Positions 43,731 through 52,860 are shown, counted from the first letter of the stretch. The stretch is 64,000 nt of DNA from Shewanella phaeophyticola (GCF_025398315.1 NZ_JAODOQ010000001.1:4340001-4404000); one strand, 5' to 3'. Translations and numbers: made by a program. The notes: a model not told the origin generated them from the sequence alone.

Positions 43731-43990
43731 ATGGCCTGTGGCCACTAACGTCGTGGCGCTTCGCCCACACCAGATCAAGAGGAAACCAACGGCGGTTCCC
43801 TCTTCCTTTTTATAAAAGCATTGGCTCATTTGCCACATCAAAATAAATGATAGATGTTATTATTTCGCGACGTGGTGAATCCAGCTTTTGACCGCGTTTG
43901 TAGTCTGCTTTGTCCCATCCTGTCATCAAGAGTGAAAGTGTTAATGCTTCAGATGGGAGTCTGATGAGAATTCCTTCACATCAGACAAGT
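43727..43990 (+). repeat. Dispersed ~400 bp repeat, copy C
   Basis: Begins TTTTATGGCCTGTGGCCAC and goes through GGCGCTTCGCCCACACCAGA, AACCAACGGCGGTTCCCTC, TTTCGCGACGTGG, and GTTAATGCTTCAGATGGGAG in the same order as copies A and B. After about 43990 it no longer matches copy A. Like copy A it starts next to the 3' end of a gene. No gene inside. Confidence 0.7.
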
Positions 43991-44041
43991 GGCTGAGCAA
44001 CAGGGATGTACCGGTGCGTGTCGGAGAGTGAATGCCATGAT

Positions 44042-44224
44042 AATACCAATCAGCACAAAAATGTGATCATTCTTACTGGTTAAAATCGCTTATAACGTCG
44101 TTAGACATTTTGAAGGTAGAACAACTAGCTCACTGCAACTTTGCCTTATTCTAAGCAATTTTTGCCTTATTCTAAGCAATTTTTCCTACGCAATTTCTGA
44201 TCACTTATTTATCCTGATTGGTAT
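44042..44224. mobile_element. MITE with ATACCAATCAG ends
   Basis: Left end AATACCAATCAGCACAAAAA(T)GTGATCA and right end (minus strand) TATACCAATCAGGATAAATA(A)GTGATCA are imperfect inverted repeats of about 27 bp. The inside has a perfect direct repeat of TGCCTTATTCTAAGCAATTT twice. No gene. Together with copy C it fills the 43696-44296 gap. Confidence 0.7.
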
Positions 44225-44296
44225 AAACCTGTGAAATGAGTGCTCAGTGATATATTCTTGGCTCTAAGTTTTTCAAGCTATCTCAAGCCACTCAAA

Positions 44297-44790
44297 CTAT
44301 TTCAAACTCGCTCTTACATCTGCGATGGTGATGAACAGTTTGTGTTCTGCATCTTGAAATGCCTGGAATCCATAGCGTTGAGAGAAGTGCTTTGCGCCAT
44401 CTTTTGCGTCAACAATCACCACTGGGAATGCTACGCTGTCACTCGCAGTGAGCAACTTTTGCAATGCATCAATAAGTAACCATTCACCAACCCCCTGGCC
44501 TTTGTAACGCTTATCTACTGCTAAGCGGGCGATGAGGCCGCCTGAGGTTGAAGATTGATACTTTTTTTGTAGCTTATGTGGCAGGGCTTTTATGTCTATC
44601 GGGGTCATTGTTAATGTATAAAAACCGATAATATGAGCGTTATTGATATCATCTTCTAAAACAAAGGTTCTGGTGTTGTCTTTTTTAGCTTGCTGACTCG
44701 CCATAACTTTCAAGTAGTTATTAAGTGCGTCACTGCCACAGTTAAAGCGGTTCTATCGTGTTTTGCCTTATCTAACAGTACCATATTCAT
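44297..44790 (-). pseudogene. GNAT toxin (TacT/AtaT type), frameshifted near its start
   Basis: The main frame has the GNAT core: FVLEDDINNAHIIGFYTLTMTPID, then ARLAVDKRYKGQGVGEWLLIDAL (acetyl-CoA loop RYKGQGVG) and HFSQRYGFQAF. The conserved N-terminus (VLLDKAKHDR...FNCGSDALNNYLK) lies in another frame; a lost A at 44749-44753 (AGAAC instead of AGAAAC) explains the break. The start, ATG 44790 or 44784, overlaps the antitoxin stop. The family acetylates the amino group of charged tRNAs and stops translation. It is paired with the DUF1778 antitoxin upstream. Confidence 0.82.
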
Positions 44791-45062
44791 TATTGGTTTT
44801 TGCTTTTATAACGTTCAGAAGCCGCTTGTAGATTTGAGTTTGCGGTTGCTGGGCGGTCTAGGGCTTCCATAAGTAAAGTGGCATCAGCTTGATTAAGCTT
44901 TAGCGTTTCTTCACGTTCAATCACTTGTTTGGCCTTTTCGATTGCAGCATTTAACATAAATGAATTAATGCTCGACATGCCAGCAAGCGCCGCGGCTTTC
45001 GATAATAAATCTTGGGTGTCAGCATCAACTCTAGCGGTGATGCGAGGTAACGTAGCTGCCAT
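44790..45062 (-). CDS. DUF1778 antitoxin (TacA-like)
   Basis: 90 residues. The ribbon-helix-helix start (LPRITARVDADTQDLLSKAAALAGMSSINSFMLNAAIEKAKQVI) fits DUF1778/TacA antitoxins, and the acidic-free C-terminal tail (EALDRPATANSNLQAASERYKSKNQ) is the toxin-wrapping part. It precedes the GNAT toxin gene with overlap and represses its own promoter through the dyads upstream at 45078-45149. Confidence 0.88.
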   Translation of the reverse strand: MAATLPRITARVDADTQDLLSKAAALAGMSSINSFMLNAAIEKAKQVIEREETLKLNQADATLLMEALDRPATANSNLQAASERYKSKNQ

Positions 45063-45077
45063 AATATTCTCTCTATT

Positions 45078-45149
45078 TGTGCCAAAGTGTCACATAAGCG
45101 TTATGTGGTTAAATTGCTCAAAAAGCAATCTGCGTGTCACTTTGGCACA
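45078..45149. promoter_or_regulatory. Inverted-repeat operator region of the toxin-antitoxin pair
   Basis: TGTGCCAAAGTGTCAC (45078-45093) and GTGTCACTTTGGCACA (45134-45149) form an inverted repeat with one mismatch, 56 bp apart in start. Between them are ACATAAGCGTTATGT (palindromic arms) and ATTGCTCAAAAAGCAAT (a short dyad). Such symmetry upstream of an RHH antitoxin is likely its operator. Confidence 0.65.
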
Positions 45150-45171
45150 TAAGGAAATAGATTGAGAAGCT

Positions 45172-46839
45172 CTATTCCTCTCCTTTCACAAACACCTGAC
45201 GGCCATTGACCCAGGTGGCGATGACCTTGTTTTGCCATATTTGTTGCGGGTTTATTGCAAAGTAATCGTCCTCAACCAAAATAAAATCTGCTTTTTTACC
45301 TGACTCTAGTGTACCCAATAACTGCTCTTGGTGGCCGGCATAGGCTGCGTCGATGGTGAAGCTTTTAAACGCTTCAATACGTGACAATTTCTCACCCGCC
45401 AACCAACCGTCTAAAGGCTTGTTAAGATGATCTTGACGGGTGACCGATGCATGCAATCCAAAGAATGGGTTCGGTGATTCGATAGGAAAATCTGACCCAT
45501 TGGCGATGACGGCATTGGCATTTAACAGCTTGCGCCATGCATATGCGCCGGCAAGCCGCGCTTTACCTAAACGGTTTTCGGCCATGTTTTTGTCGCTGGT
45601 GGCATGGGTGGCTTGTACCGAAGCAATCACATCGAGCTGGGCAAAGCGGGGGACGTCAGCAAGGTCGAGAATTTGAGCATGCTCAATACGATGACGTAAT
45701 GCCTTAGAGTCGGTTTTGGCAATAGCGCTTTGATATTTATTAAGCACGACCTGGTTGGCGTTGTCGCCGATGGCGTGGGTATTAACCTGAAATCCGGCTT
45801 TCATTGCCTGTAAAATCAGTTTGCCTAATTGCTTGTCTGAATACAGCATTAAGCCTTTGTGGCCGGGTTGGTCTGAGTACTCTTTAATTAACGCCGCACC
45901 GCGGCTACCTAATGCGCCGTCGGCAGATATTTTTACACTGTCGACTTTAAACATGTCGTCGCTGGTGTTGATATGACCTTGCTTTAATACCGTGTCAAAA
46001 CGTGGGTCTTCAACCGACAGCATGCCATTAACGCGCACGCTCATGGCAGTGTTTGCCGCTAATTGCTGGTAAGCTTTAATGTTGTTAATGCTGATCCCCG
46101 CATCATGTACGCTGGTTAAGCCATATGAGGCTAAGCTGTCCATTGCTAGGGTTAACGTAGACTCAAGCTGTTGCTGATTAAGATCGGGGATGATGTTAAA
46201 CACCAAGTTCATCGCATTATCGATAAGCACACCTGTAGGATTACCTTGCTCATCCTTAACTATTTCTCCACCTTCTGGCGAGACGGTGCTGGCTGAAATA
46301 CCGGCCAGTGCTAGCGCTTTACTGTTTACCCAAATCGCATGGCCATCAACCCGTCCAAATGACACCGGATTAGCACTGAATGCTTTATCTAGACTTTCTT
46401 TGCTGGGAAATTGTTTGCTAAACCATAACTCTTGGTTCCAACCGCGACCCATTAACCAACCGTCTGTCGGATTTTTTTTGAGAAACGCGAGTGCGCGTGA
46501 CACCGCATCTTGTTCGCTACTGGTGTTGGTTAAATCTGCGGTTAATAAGCTTAAGCCGTAACTGAGCACATGACCGTGGGCGTCGATTAATCCGGGCAGT
46601 AAAGTTTTACCTTTACCATCAATGGTAATGATATCGTTGGCTATGGGTAAAGCCTGGTCTTTAGTGAAAAGTCGGTCGATTTTATCGTCGGTGAACTGAA
46701 TTGCATTAAAGGTGTGTAATTTACCGTTAACTAAGGTGTAGCCGTTAACATCATGCACTAGGGTGGTTTGCGCGAAAGTGCTTGCACTCAAACTGCAAAC
46801 GCCCAATGTTATCAACAGTGCTATATAATCCTTTTTCAT
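45172..46839 (-). CDS. Periplasmic amidohydrolase (YtcJ-like, COG1574)
   Basis: 555 residues: a Sec signal (MKKDYIALLITLGVCSLSASTFA), then the metal-binding LLPGLIDAHGHVLSYG (HxH), a carboxylated/lysine strand region with GAALIKEYSDQPGHKGLMLYSD, the His of VNTHAIGDNANQVVLNKY and HRIEHAQILD, and the closing NGSDFPIESPNPFFGLHASVTR. This is the amidohydrolase-3 type of COG1574. Its substrate is unknown; the signal places it in the periplasm. It is alone on its strand, next to the toxin-antitoxin pair. Confidence 0.85.
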   Translation of the reverse strand: MKKDYIALLITLGVCSLSASTFAQTTLVHDVNGYTLVNGKLHTFNAIQFTDDKIDRLFTKDQALPIANDIITIDGKGKTLLPGLIDAHGHVLSYGLSLLTADLTNTSSEQDAVSRALAFLKKNPTDGWLMGRGWNQELWFSKQFPSKESLDKAFSANPVSFGRVDGHAIWVNSKALALAGISASTVSPEGGEIVKDEQGNPTGVLIDNAMNLVFNIIPDLNQQQLESTLTLAMDSLASYGLTSVHDAGISINNIKAYQQLAANTAMSVRVNGMLSVEDPRFDTVLKQGHINTSDDMFKVDSVKISADGALGSRGAALIKEYSDQPGHKGLMLYSDKQLGKLILQAMKAGFQVNTHAIGDNANQVVLNKYQSAIAKTDSKALRHRIEHAQILDLADVPRFAQLDVIASVQATHATSDKNMAENRLGKARLAGAYAWRKLLNANAVIANGSDFPIESPNPFFGLHASVTRQDHLNKPLDGWLAGEKLSRIEAFKSFTIDAAYAGHQEQLLGTLESGKKADFILVEDDYFAINPQQIWQNKVIATWVNGRQVFVKGEE

Positions 46840-46842
46840 CAT

Positions 46843-47191
46843 TTCATCCCTTTATGCGACTAATTTATCAACACTTATTAAATGTTAATTAATGGTTAAT
46901 AGCAAGAGGTCGCAAGCGTCAGATTTAAAGCAATTGTATTCGCTTTTCTTAGTCATTTTATGTTGGTCACAAAGTTGGTTATATACATATCTGCAACTAT
47001 TGTATGACATAGAGGTTTGGTTTAAATTATCAGATTAAGACTGCTCTATTTATCTCAAGGACAGAGCTACAGAAAGTCGGGATGACTTATTTATTTAATT
47101 TCCTACCTTTTACCGTCTAATTACTTGAGTAAACGATCCGGCTAACCGGGCTAGAACATCATGCTATAACAATTCAAATGAGTAAATTTAG
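46843..47191. other. Intergenic region without a clear gene
   Basis: About 350 bp between divergent genes (amidohydrolase leftward, small lipoprotein rightward). AT-rich, with no credible open frame and no hairpin I would call; it must hold both promoters. Confidence 0.5.
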
Positions 47192-47679
47192 ATGAAAAAA
47201 TCTATTTAGCGTTATCACTGATTGCGGTGACATTTTTCTCTGGTTGCGCCTCTGTACCTATGGCCTCCTCTGAGCAAGACAATGCTTTAAAGCAATTCCA
47301 AAAACCACAAAATGGTAATGCTGGTTTATATATCTATCGAAATAGCTTTGTGGTACAAGCGCTTAAGAAGAATGTGTATATTGACGGAAAATTAATAGGT
47401 GAAACTGCAAATAAAGTTTATTTTTACAAAGAGTTAGTTCCAGGCAGCTACGCTCTAGCTACTGAGTCTGAATTCAGTGAAAATAACATTGAATTACCAG
47501 TGGAGGCAGGGCAGCTCTATTTTGTTGAGCAGTATATTAAAATGGGTGTTTTTGTTGGCGGTGCAGCGTTGAAAAAAGTGGATATCGACACTGGTATGAA
47601 AAACATTAAAGAGTGTAAGTTAGCGAAAGAGACGGATTTGGATATTTATTTACCGAAACAAGCCGTAGCTCAAAAATAG
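47192..47679 (+). pseudogene. DUF2846 lipoprotein, frameshifted in its signal peptide
   Basis: From ATG 47192 (MKK) the frame stops at once, but with one A added to the A6 run at 47195-47200 it reads MKKIYLALSLIAVTFFSGCA, an ideal lipoprotein signal with lipobox FSGC. The rest is DUF2846: QFQKPQNGNAGLYIYRNSFVVQALKKNVYIDGKLIGETANKVYFYKELVPGSYAL...GQLYFVEQYIKMG. The break is in a homopolymer, so is probably a read error. Function of DUF2846 is unknown. Confidence 0.8.
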
Positions 47680-47700
47680 AAAGCGTTAAATTGTCAGCTC

Positions 47701-47738
47701 AAAAATCGCCTAGCCAATGCTGGGCGATTTTGTTTTTA
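47701..47738 (+). terminator. Terminator after the DUF2846 gene
   Basis: AAAAATCGCC and GGGCGATTTT pair, followed by GTTTTT. Confidence 0.7.
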
Positions 47739-47758
47739 AAATTTAATTGCCTAGCGTC

Positions 47759-48025
47759 TGTTGATCTTTCAAGGTTATTTTTGCAGCGAATTGTTGGACA
47801 TTTGTACAAGGCAGAGACTTTGAGGTGTAGTTATTCTACATAAAAAGTCGATAACGCAGTAAAAATGGCCAACAAACGCTGCCCGAAGGGTTCGGCTAAA
47901 AACGTTTTACTCTTTGTTGAATGATTCTTTGCAAATAAAGAGTTGCTTAGATTGCTAGGTATCAATCAATTCGCCTCGATTAAAACGTTTTTAACTCGAA
48001 CAAAATTTAACCAGCAAAGATCAGC
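47759..48025. mobile_element. MITE with TGATCTTT...GGTTA ends
   Basis: The left end CTGTTGATCTTTCAAGGTTA and right end (minus strand) GCTGATCTTTGCTGGTTA are inverted repeats with the shared pattern TGATCTTT-N3-GGTTA, then TTTTG. About 267 bp with no gene. The right end stops only 7 bp from the stop codon of the dehalogenase-like gene. Confidence 0.68.
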
Positions 48026-48031
48026 TTAGCC

Positions 48032-48809
48032 CTAGTTAAACTTAGTCAACGTTTTAGCAAGGTCATTCACATCTAACACGTTATAGTCTGGCTCTGCAGC
48101 CAGTGGAAACAACACTTTACCCTGGCGACGAATAAACGCAGTTTGTAACCCTGCTTTTTCAGCACCTGCGATGTCCCAACCGTGGGCAGCAACCATTAGG
48201 GCTTCGTTAGCGTTAACGCCTAAATCTTTAATGCTACCATTGGTAAGTGCTTAAATGCGGCTTAAATACACCGACAGATTCGATGCTTAAGTTGGCATCA
48301 AAATACTGACTTAAGTTTGCATTTTTAAGCTGTAATTGTACGCCTTCTAATGATGAGTTAGTTAATGTTACGAGCTTATAACCTTGCGCTTTTAATGCTG
48401 CTAAACCTTCTGCAACATCTGGATGAGCAGGCAATGAGCGTAATGGCGTTACAATCGCGGTTTTAGCTTGTTCGTGAGTGATTTCAATACCGTTAATTTC
48501 GGCCACCATCTCTAATGATGCCACCCCAATATTACCAAATGACTGATATTCGCCAGTGGCTGAAACCACTAAAGAGTGATGCAACATGGTTGAGAACCAC
48601 AATGGCAATAAATCGTCACGACCATTTAACGCAGTGCCAACTGATTTGCGCATGTTTTCTAGATCTAACAGGGTTTCATTCACATCAAAAATAATCACTT
48701 TAGGCTTTGTGAGTTCAGTGGCTGAATCAGTTGGTTCATTGGCGAAAACATGGCTGCTGTTTAGCAACAAAAACGCGCTAGCAATTGATAGTAGTGTGCG
48801 GATTTTCAT
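48032..48809 (-). pseudogene. Periplasmic HAD-superfamily protein (haloacid dehalogenase type II-like), frameshifted
   Basis: A Sec signal (MKIRTLLSIASAFLLLNSSHVFA) precedes the HAD motifs: IIFDVNETLLDLENMRK (nucleophile Asp), LVTLTNSSLEG (motif II), SIESVGVFKPHLSTYQW (motif III Lys region) and, after the frame break, MVAAHGWDIAGAEKAGLQTAFI (motif IV and the haloacid dehalogenase signature). The break at 48233-48238 reads TGGTAGC where TGG-GCC is expected (net +1, QWAIKDLGV). The restored protein has about 258 residues. A secreted member of this usually cytosolic family is unusual. Confidence 0.82.
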
Positions 48810-49010
48810 AATACCTCTGTCAATATGGGTTAGGTTAACAATAAAAAGATTTTGAACGATCGTTCACAATGTATCTAGCCTAAATGAAATAGATCTTAAA
48901 ATCACGCAATTATTGATTTTATCTTGTTGGTCTTACAGGTATAGAAGGAGAAAGAGCCATATGTTGTGTATAAAAGCCAACAACATACGGCTTGAAGGCT
49001 TGAAATGCGA

Positions 49011-50243
49011 TTAACGGGGTAAGGCAACTACCTCGCCATTTTTGACCACGTTTAAACAAGGATTAACCCCGTAGGAATACGCGAGTTGAGCGGGGGTGTT
49101 GATATCCCATAAACAAAAGTCAGCTTGCTTGCCTACGGTAATACTACCAACGCGATGCTCGAGTCCCAACGCCTTGGCGGCATTGATGGTAACGCCTTGC
49201 AGGGCTTCTTCTGGGGTTAACTTAAACAAGGTACAGGCCATGTTGAGCATTAATAAGGTTGAGCAAATCGGTGATGAACCTGGGTTAAAGTCGCTGGCTA
49301 TCACCATCGGCACCTTGTATTGACGCAGTAAATCGATGGGCGGTAATTGGGTTTCGCGTAAAAAGTAAAAAGCCCCAGGTAATAACGTCGCGCAGGTTCC
49401 ACTTTCGCTTATGGCCTTAACTCCCGCCTCGTCTATAAACTCAATATGATCAACCGACTTAGCCCCCAAGCTTGCAGCTAAGGCGCTACCACCCATATTA
49501 GATAACTGCTCAGCGTGTAGTTTTACCTGTAAACTCGCTCGCTTAGCAGCGCTTAATACTCGCTCGGTTTGCTCAAGATTAAAGGCGATATTTTCGCAAA
49601 ATACATCAACGGCATCCGCTAAGTTTTCTGCGATTACTGCGGGCAGCATGTCATTAATAACAAGGTCGACATAGCTGTCTACATCGTCCTGATATTCTGG
49701 CGGAATGGCATGAGCACCTAAAAATGTGGTGCTAACATCGATATGATGATGCTCGCCAAGCTCACGGGCAACTCGCAATAGTTTCAGTTCGGTTGCAGTG
49801 TTTAAGCCGTATCCTGACTTAATTTCAACAGTAGTGACACCTTCTCTGGCAAGGGCATTTAAGCGTTGGCGACCTAATTCAAATAACTCTGCTTCATCGG
49901 CATCACGACAGGCATTAACCGTTGAAATAATACCGCCACCGGCACGGGCAATATCTTGATAACTGGCGCCTTGGAGCCGTTGCTCAAACTCATTGGCGCG
50001 ATGACTCGCAAACACCAAGTGAGTGTGTGCATCGATAAGCCCTGGGGTTATCCAACCCCCTTGACCTCTGTAAACCGGGGTTGCCAAAACGTCAAATTCG
50101 GGCAGTTCATTGCGTGAGCCAACCCAAGCAATTTTACCGTCTTTTACTGCAATTGCTGCTTGCGGTATTACCCCGTAATCACCAGAAAAGCTGGGATTCA
50201 TGGTGGCGATATTGATATCTATCCATACTTGATCCCACACCAT
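49011..50243 (-). CDS. hutI: Imidazolonepropionase
   Basis: 410 residues of the amidohydrolase fold: metal motif ITPGLIDAHTHLVFASHRANEFEQRLQG, STVNACRDADEAELFELG, TVEIKSGYGLN, KLHAEQLSNMGGSALAASLGAKSVDHIEFI and IASDFNPGSSP. ATG 50243 is chosen because AGAGGA lies 5 bp before it; ATG 50261 would give six more residues. It opens the imidazolone ring to N-formimino-glutamate, the third step of histidine degradation. It is divergent from hutC with two operators between. Confidence 0.95.
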   Translation of the reverse strand: MVWDQVWIDINIATMNPSFSGDYGVIPQAAIAVKDGKIAWVGSRNELPEFDVLATPVYRGQGGWITPGLIDAHTHLVFASHRANEFEQRLQGASYQDIARAGGGIISTVNACRDADEAELFELGRQRLNALAREGVTTVEIKSGYGLNTATELKLLRVARELGEHHHIDVSTTFLGAHAIPPEYQDDVDSYVDLVINDMLPAVIAENLADAVDVFCENIAFNLEQTERVLSAAKRASLQVKLHAEQLSNMGGSALAASLGAKSVDHIEFIDEAGVKAISESGTCATLLPGAFYFLRETQLPPIDLLRQYKVPMVIASDFNPGSSPICSTLLMLNMACTLFKLTPEEALQGVTINAAKALGLEHRVGSITVGKQADFCLWDINTPAQLAYSYGVNPCLNVVKNGEVVALPR

Positions 50244-50283
50244 GTTATTCCTCTTTTTCATCGAAAAAATTTGTCTTCTATGT

Positions 50284-50322
50284 AAGGTTAAACAATACTT
50301 GTTTAACCTTGTATATACAAGG
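50284..50322. promoter_or_regulatory. HutC operators between hutI and hutC
   Basis: CCTTGTATATACAAGG (50307-50322) is a perfect palindrome with the TGTATATACA core known for HutC binding. Overlapping it is a second perfect dyad, AAGGTTAAACAA-TAC-TTGTTTAACCTT (50284-50310). HutC released by urocanate would free both hutI and hutC. Confidence 0.85.
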
Positions 50323-50381
50323 TAGGCTAAAACCTGAGATAAATAAATTATGGCAATTTTGTCAGTATTGGAAGTGAAGAT

Positions 50382-51086
50382 ATGGCTCAAGCAAAGTTTG
50401 CTCAAATTAAACAATTTATTTTGTCACGGATTGAAACTGGTGAATGGCAAGAAAACGATCGCGTGCCGTCTGAGAATCAATTAACAGAATTATTTGTCTG
50501 TAGTCGCATGACTGCTAGGCGGGCGTTAACTGAGCTGGTGGCATCGGGTGTGTTAGAGCGCACTCAAGGCGTGGGCACTTTTGTGGCAGGGCTTAAGTCG
50601 CAGTCATCGTTATTGGTCATTCGTAATATTGCCGACGAAATTAAAGACCGCGGTCATGGCTATAGCGTTACACCGCTTGAGTTAAAGCAGATTGACGCCA
50701 GTACCGCGGTGGCTAATGCATTGGGGCTTGAGGTTGGCAACCCGGTATTTTATTCAGTACTAGTACATTGCGAACAAGGTTTACCTCTGCAAGTGGAGGA
50801 GCGCTTTGTTAACCCCAAGTTAGTGCCAAAGTACCTAGAGCAAGACTTTAGATTGCAAACGCCACACGAATATTTATCTGCTGTGGCGCCGTTAACTGAA
50901 GCGCGTCATACCGTTGAAGCCATTATGGCCACTGAGTTGTTACAGCAAAGGTTGGCAATAGAGGCCACTGAACCCTGTTTACAAATTTTACGCCGCACCT
51001 GGTCGCGCCAAGGTGTGGTGAGTTTTGCACGGCTAGTGCATCCCGGCAGTAAGTTTAAATTAACCTCTGCGTTGGTGAATGAATGA
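50382..51086 (+). CDS. hutC: Histidine utilisation repressor HutC
   Basis: 234 residues: GntR winged helix (FILSRIETGEWQENDRVPSENQLTELFVCSRMTARRALTELVASGVLERTQGVGTFVAG) then a UTRA effector domain (SSLLVIRNIADEIKDRGH...FARLVHPGSKFKL). Urocanate is the known inducer of HutC. It is divergent from hutI, and hutU/hutH follow on the same strand, so one regulator controls the whole locus. Confidence 0.95.
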   Translation: MAQAKFAQIKQFILSRIETGEWQENDRVPSENQLTELFVCSRMTARRALTELVASGVLERTQGVGTFVAGLKSQSSLLVIRNIADEIKDRGHGYSVTPLELKQIDASTAVANALGLEVGNPVFYSVLVHCEQGLPLQVEERFVNPKLVPKYLEQDFRLQTPHEYLSAVAPLTEARHTVEAIMATELLQQRLAIEATEPCLQILRRTWSRQGVVSFARLVHPGSKFKLTSALVNE

Positions 51087-51183
51087 TGCTAATCAATGAG
51101 GATATGCTCCATAGCGAATAACCATAACAACAATACAAAACACAACAAGACCAAACCGGATTGACTCGGTTGAAGAGGATATT

Positions 51184-52857
51184 ATGGACAAACGACACGA
51201 CCCAAGCCGGCGCATTATTGCGCCGCATGGTACCCAATTACAGTGTAAAAGTTGGCTAACAGAAGCTGCGATGCGGATGTTAATGAACAATCTTCATTCT
51301 GATGTAGCCGAACGTCCAGAAGAGTTAGTGGTATACGGCGGTATTGGCCGCGCCGCGCGTGACTGGCAAAGTTACGACAAAATTATTGAGGTGCTGAAAC
51401 GTCTTGAAGATGATCAAACCTTATTGGTGCAGTCTGGTAAACCTGTTGGGGTGTTTACCACTCATGCTAATGCGCCGCGAGTGATTATTGCTAACTCAAA
51501 CCTGGTACCTCACTGGGCTAACTGGGAGCACTTTAATGAGTTAGATAAAAAAGGCTTGGCAATGTACGGCCAAATGACCGCGGGTTCGTGGATTTATATC
51601 GGCTCGCAAGGCATTGTGCAAGGCACCTATGAAACCTTTGTCGCCATGGCCAAGCAGCATTTTAATGGCTCGTCAGCAGGTAAGTGGATTTTAACCGGCG
51701 GCTTAGGCGGCATGGGTGGCGCGCAACCTTTGGCAGGCACTATGGCGGGTTACTCAGTGTTAACCTGTGAAGTGGATGAAACCCGTATCGATTTTCGGAT
51801 GCGCACGGGTTACGTCGACAAAAAAGCCACATCATTAGACCAAGCCTTAGCGATGATTGATGAAGCGAACCAAAGCGGCCAGCCCGTTTCGGTAGGATTG
51901 TTGGCTAACGCTGCTGATGTGTTTAGTGAGTTAGTCACCCGTGGTATTACCCCTGATGTAGTGACAGATCAAACCTCGGCGCACGATCCTTTAAACGGTT
52001 ATTTACCCCAGGGTTGGACTTTAGAGTATGCCGCTCAAATGCGCAAAACAGATGAGGCGGCAGTGATTAAAGCCGCTAAACAGTCGATGGCGGTGCAAGT
52101 GAGAGTGCCATGTTGGCATTGCAAGCTGCAGGCGCGGCAACTACAGATTATGGTAACAATATTCGTCAAATGGCCTTTGAAGAAGGCGTGAGTAATGCCT
52201 TTGACTTTCCAGGTTTTGTGCCAGCTTACGTGCGGCCATTATTTTGTGAAGGCATTGTGGCCATTCCGCTGGGTAGCCTTGTCTGGCGATCCAGAAGATA
52301 TCTACAAAACAGATGCCAAAGTTAAAGAGCTTATTCCTGATAATCCCCATTTACACAATTGGCTCGATATGGCTCGTGAGCGCATTGCGTTTCAAGGTTT
52401 ACCAGCGCGTATTTGCTGGGTCGGTTTAAAAGACCGTGCCCGTTTAGCGTTAGCGTTTAATGAGATGGTTAAAAGCGGCGAGTTGTCGGCTCCCATTGTC
52501 ATTGGTCGAGATCACTTAGATTCAGGCTCGGTTGCCAGCCCTAACCGTGAAACCGAAGCCATGCTTGATGGATCTGATGCGGTTTCAGATTGGCCATTAA
52601 TGAATGCGTTATTAAATACTGCAAGCGGTGCCACTTGGGTGTCATTGCATCATGGCGGCGGTGTCGGCATGGGTTTTAGTCAACATTCTGGGGTGGTTAT
52701 TGTTGCTGACGGTACCGACGAGGCCGCGGTGAGGTTAGGCCGCGTATTATGGAATGATCCCGCAACTGGGGTGATGCGTCATGCCGATGCGGGTTACGAG
52801 CTTGCTAAAGATTGTGCCAAAGCGCAAGGCTTAGACCTGCCAATGTTAGGAGCGTAA
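51184..52857 (+). pseudogene. hutU: Urocanate hydratase, two compensating frameshifts
   Basis: The protein reads from IIAPHGTQLQCKSWLTEAAMRMLMNNLHSDVAERPEELVVYGGIGRAARDW through GGLGGMGGAQPLAG in frame 1. After MAVQVR it moves frame at 52103-52109 (GAGTGCC, expected AGG-GCC-ATG), reads MLALQAAGAATTDYGNNIRQMAFEEGVSNAFDFPGFVPAYVRPLFCEGI in another frame, then returns at 52255-52262 (GTGGCC, expected GGG-CCA: GIGPFRW). The rest (GDPEDIYKTDAKVKELIPDN...HHGGGVGMGFSQHSGVVIV) is intact. Restored length is normal (about 557). The enzyme converts urocanate to imidazolonepropionate with a bound NAD. The double break is best read as sequencing error. Confidence 0.92.
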
Positions 52858-52860
52858 CCC

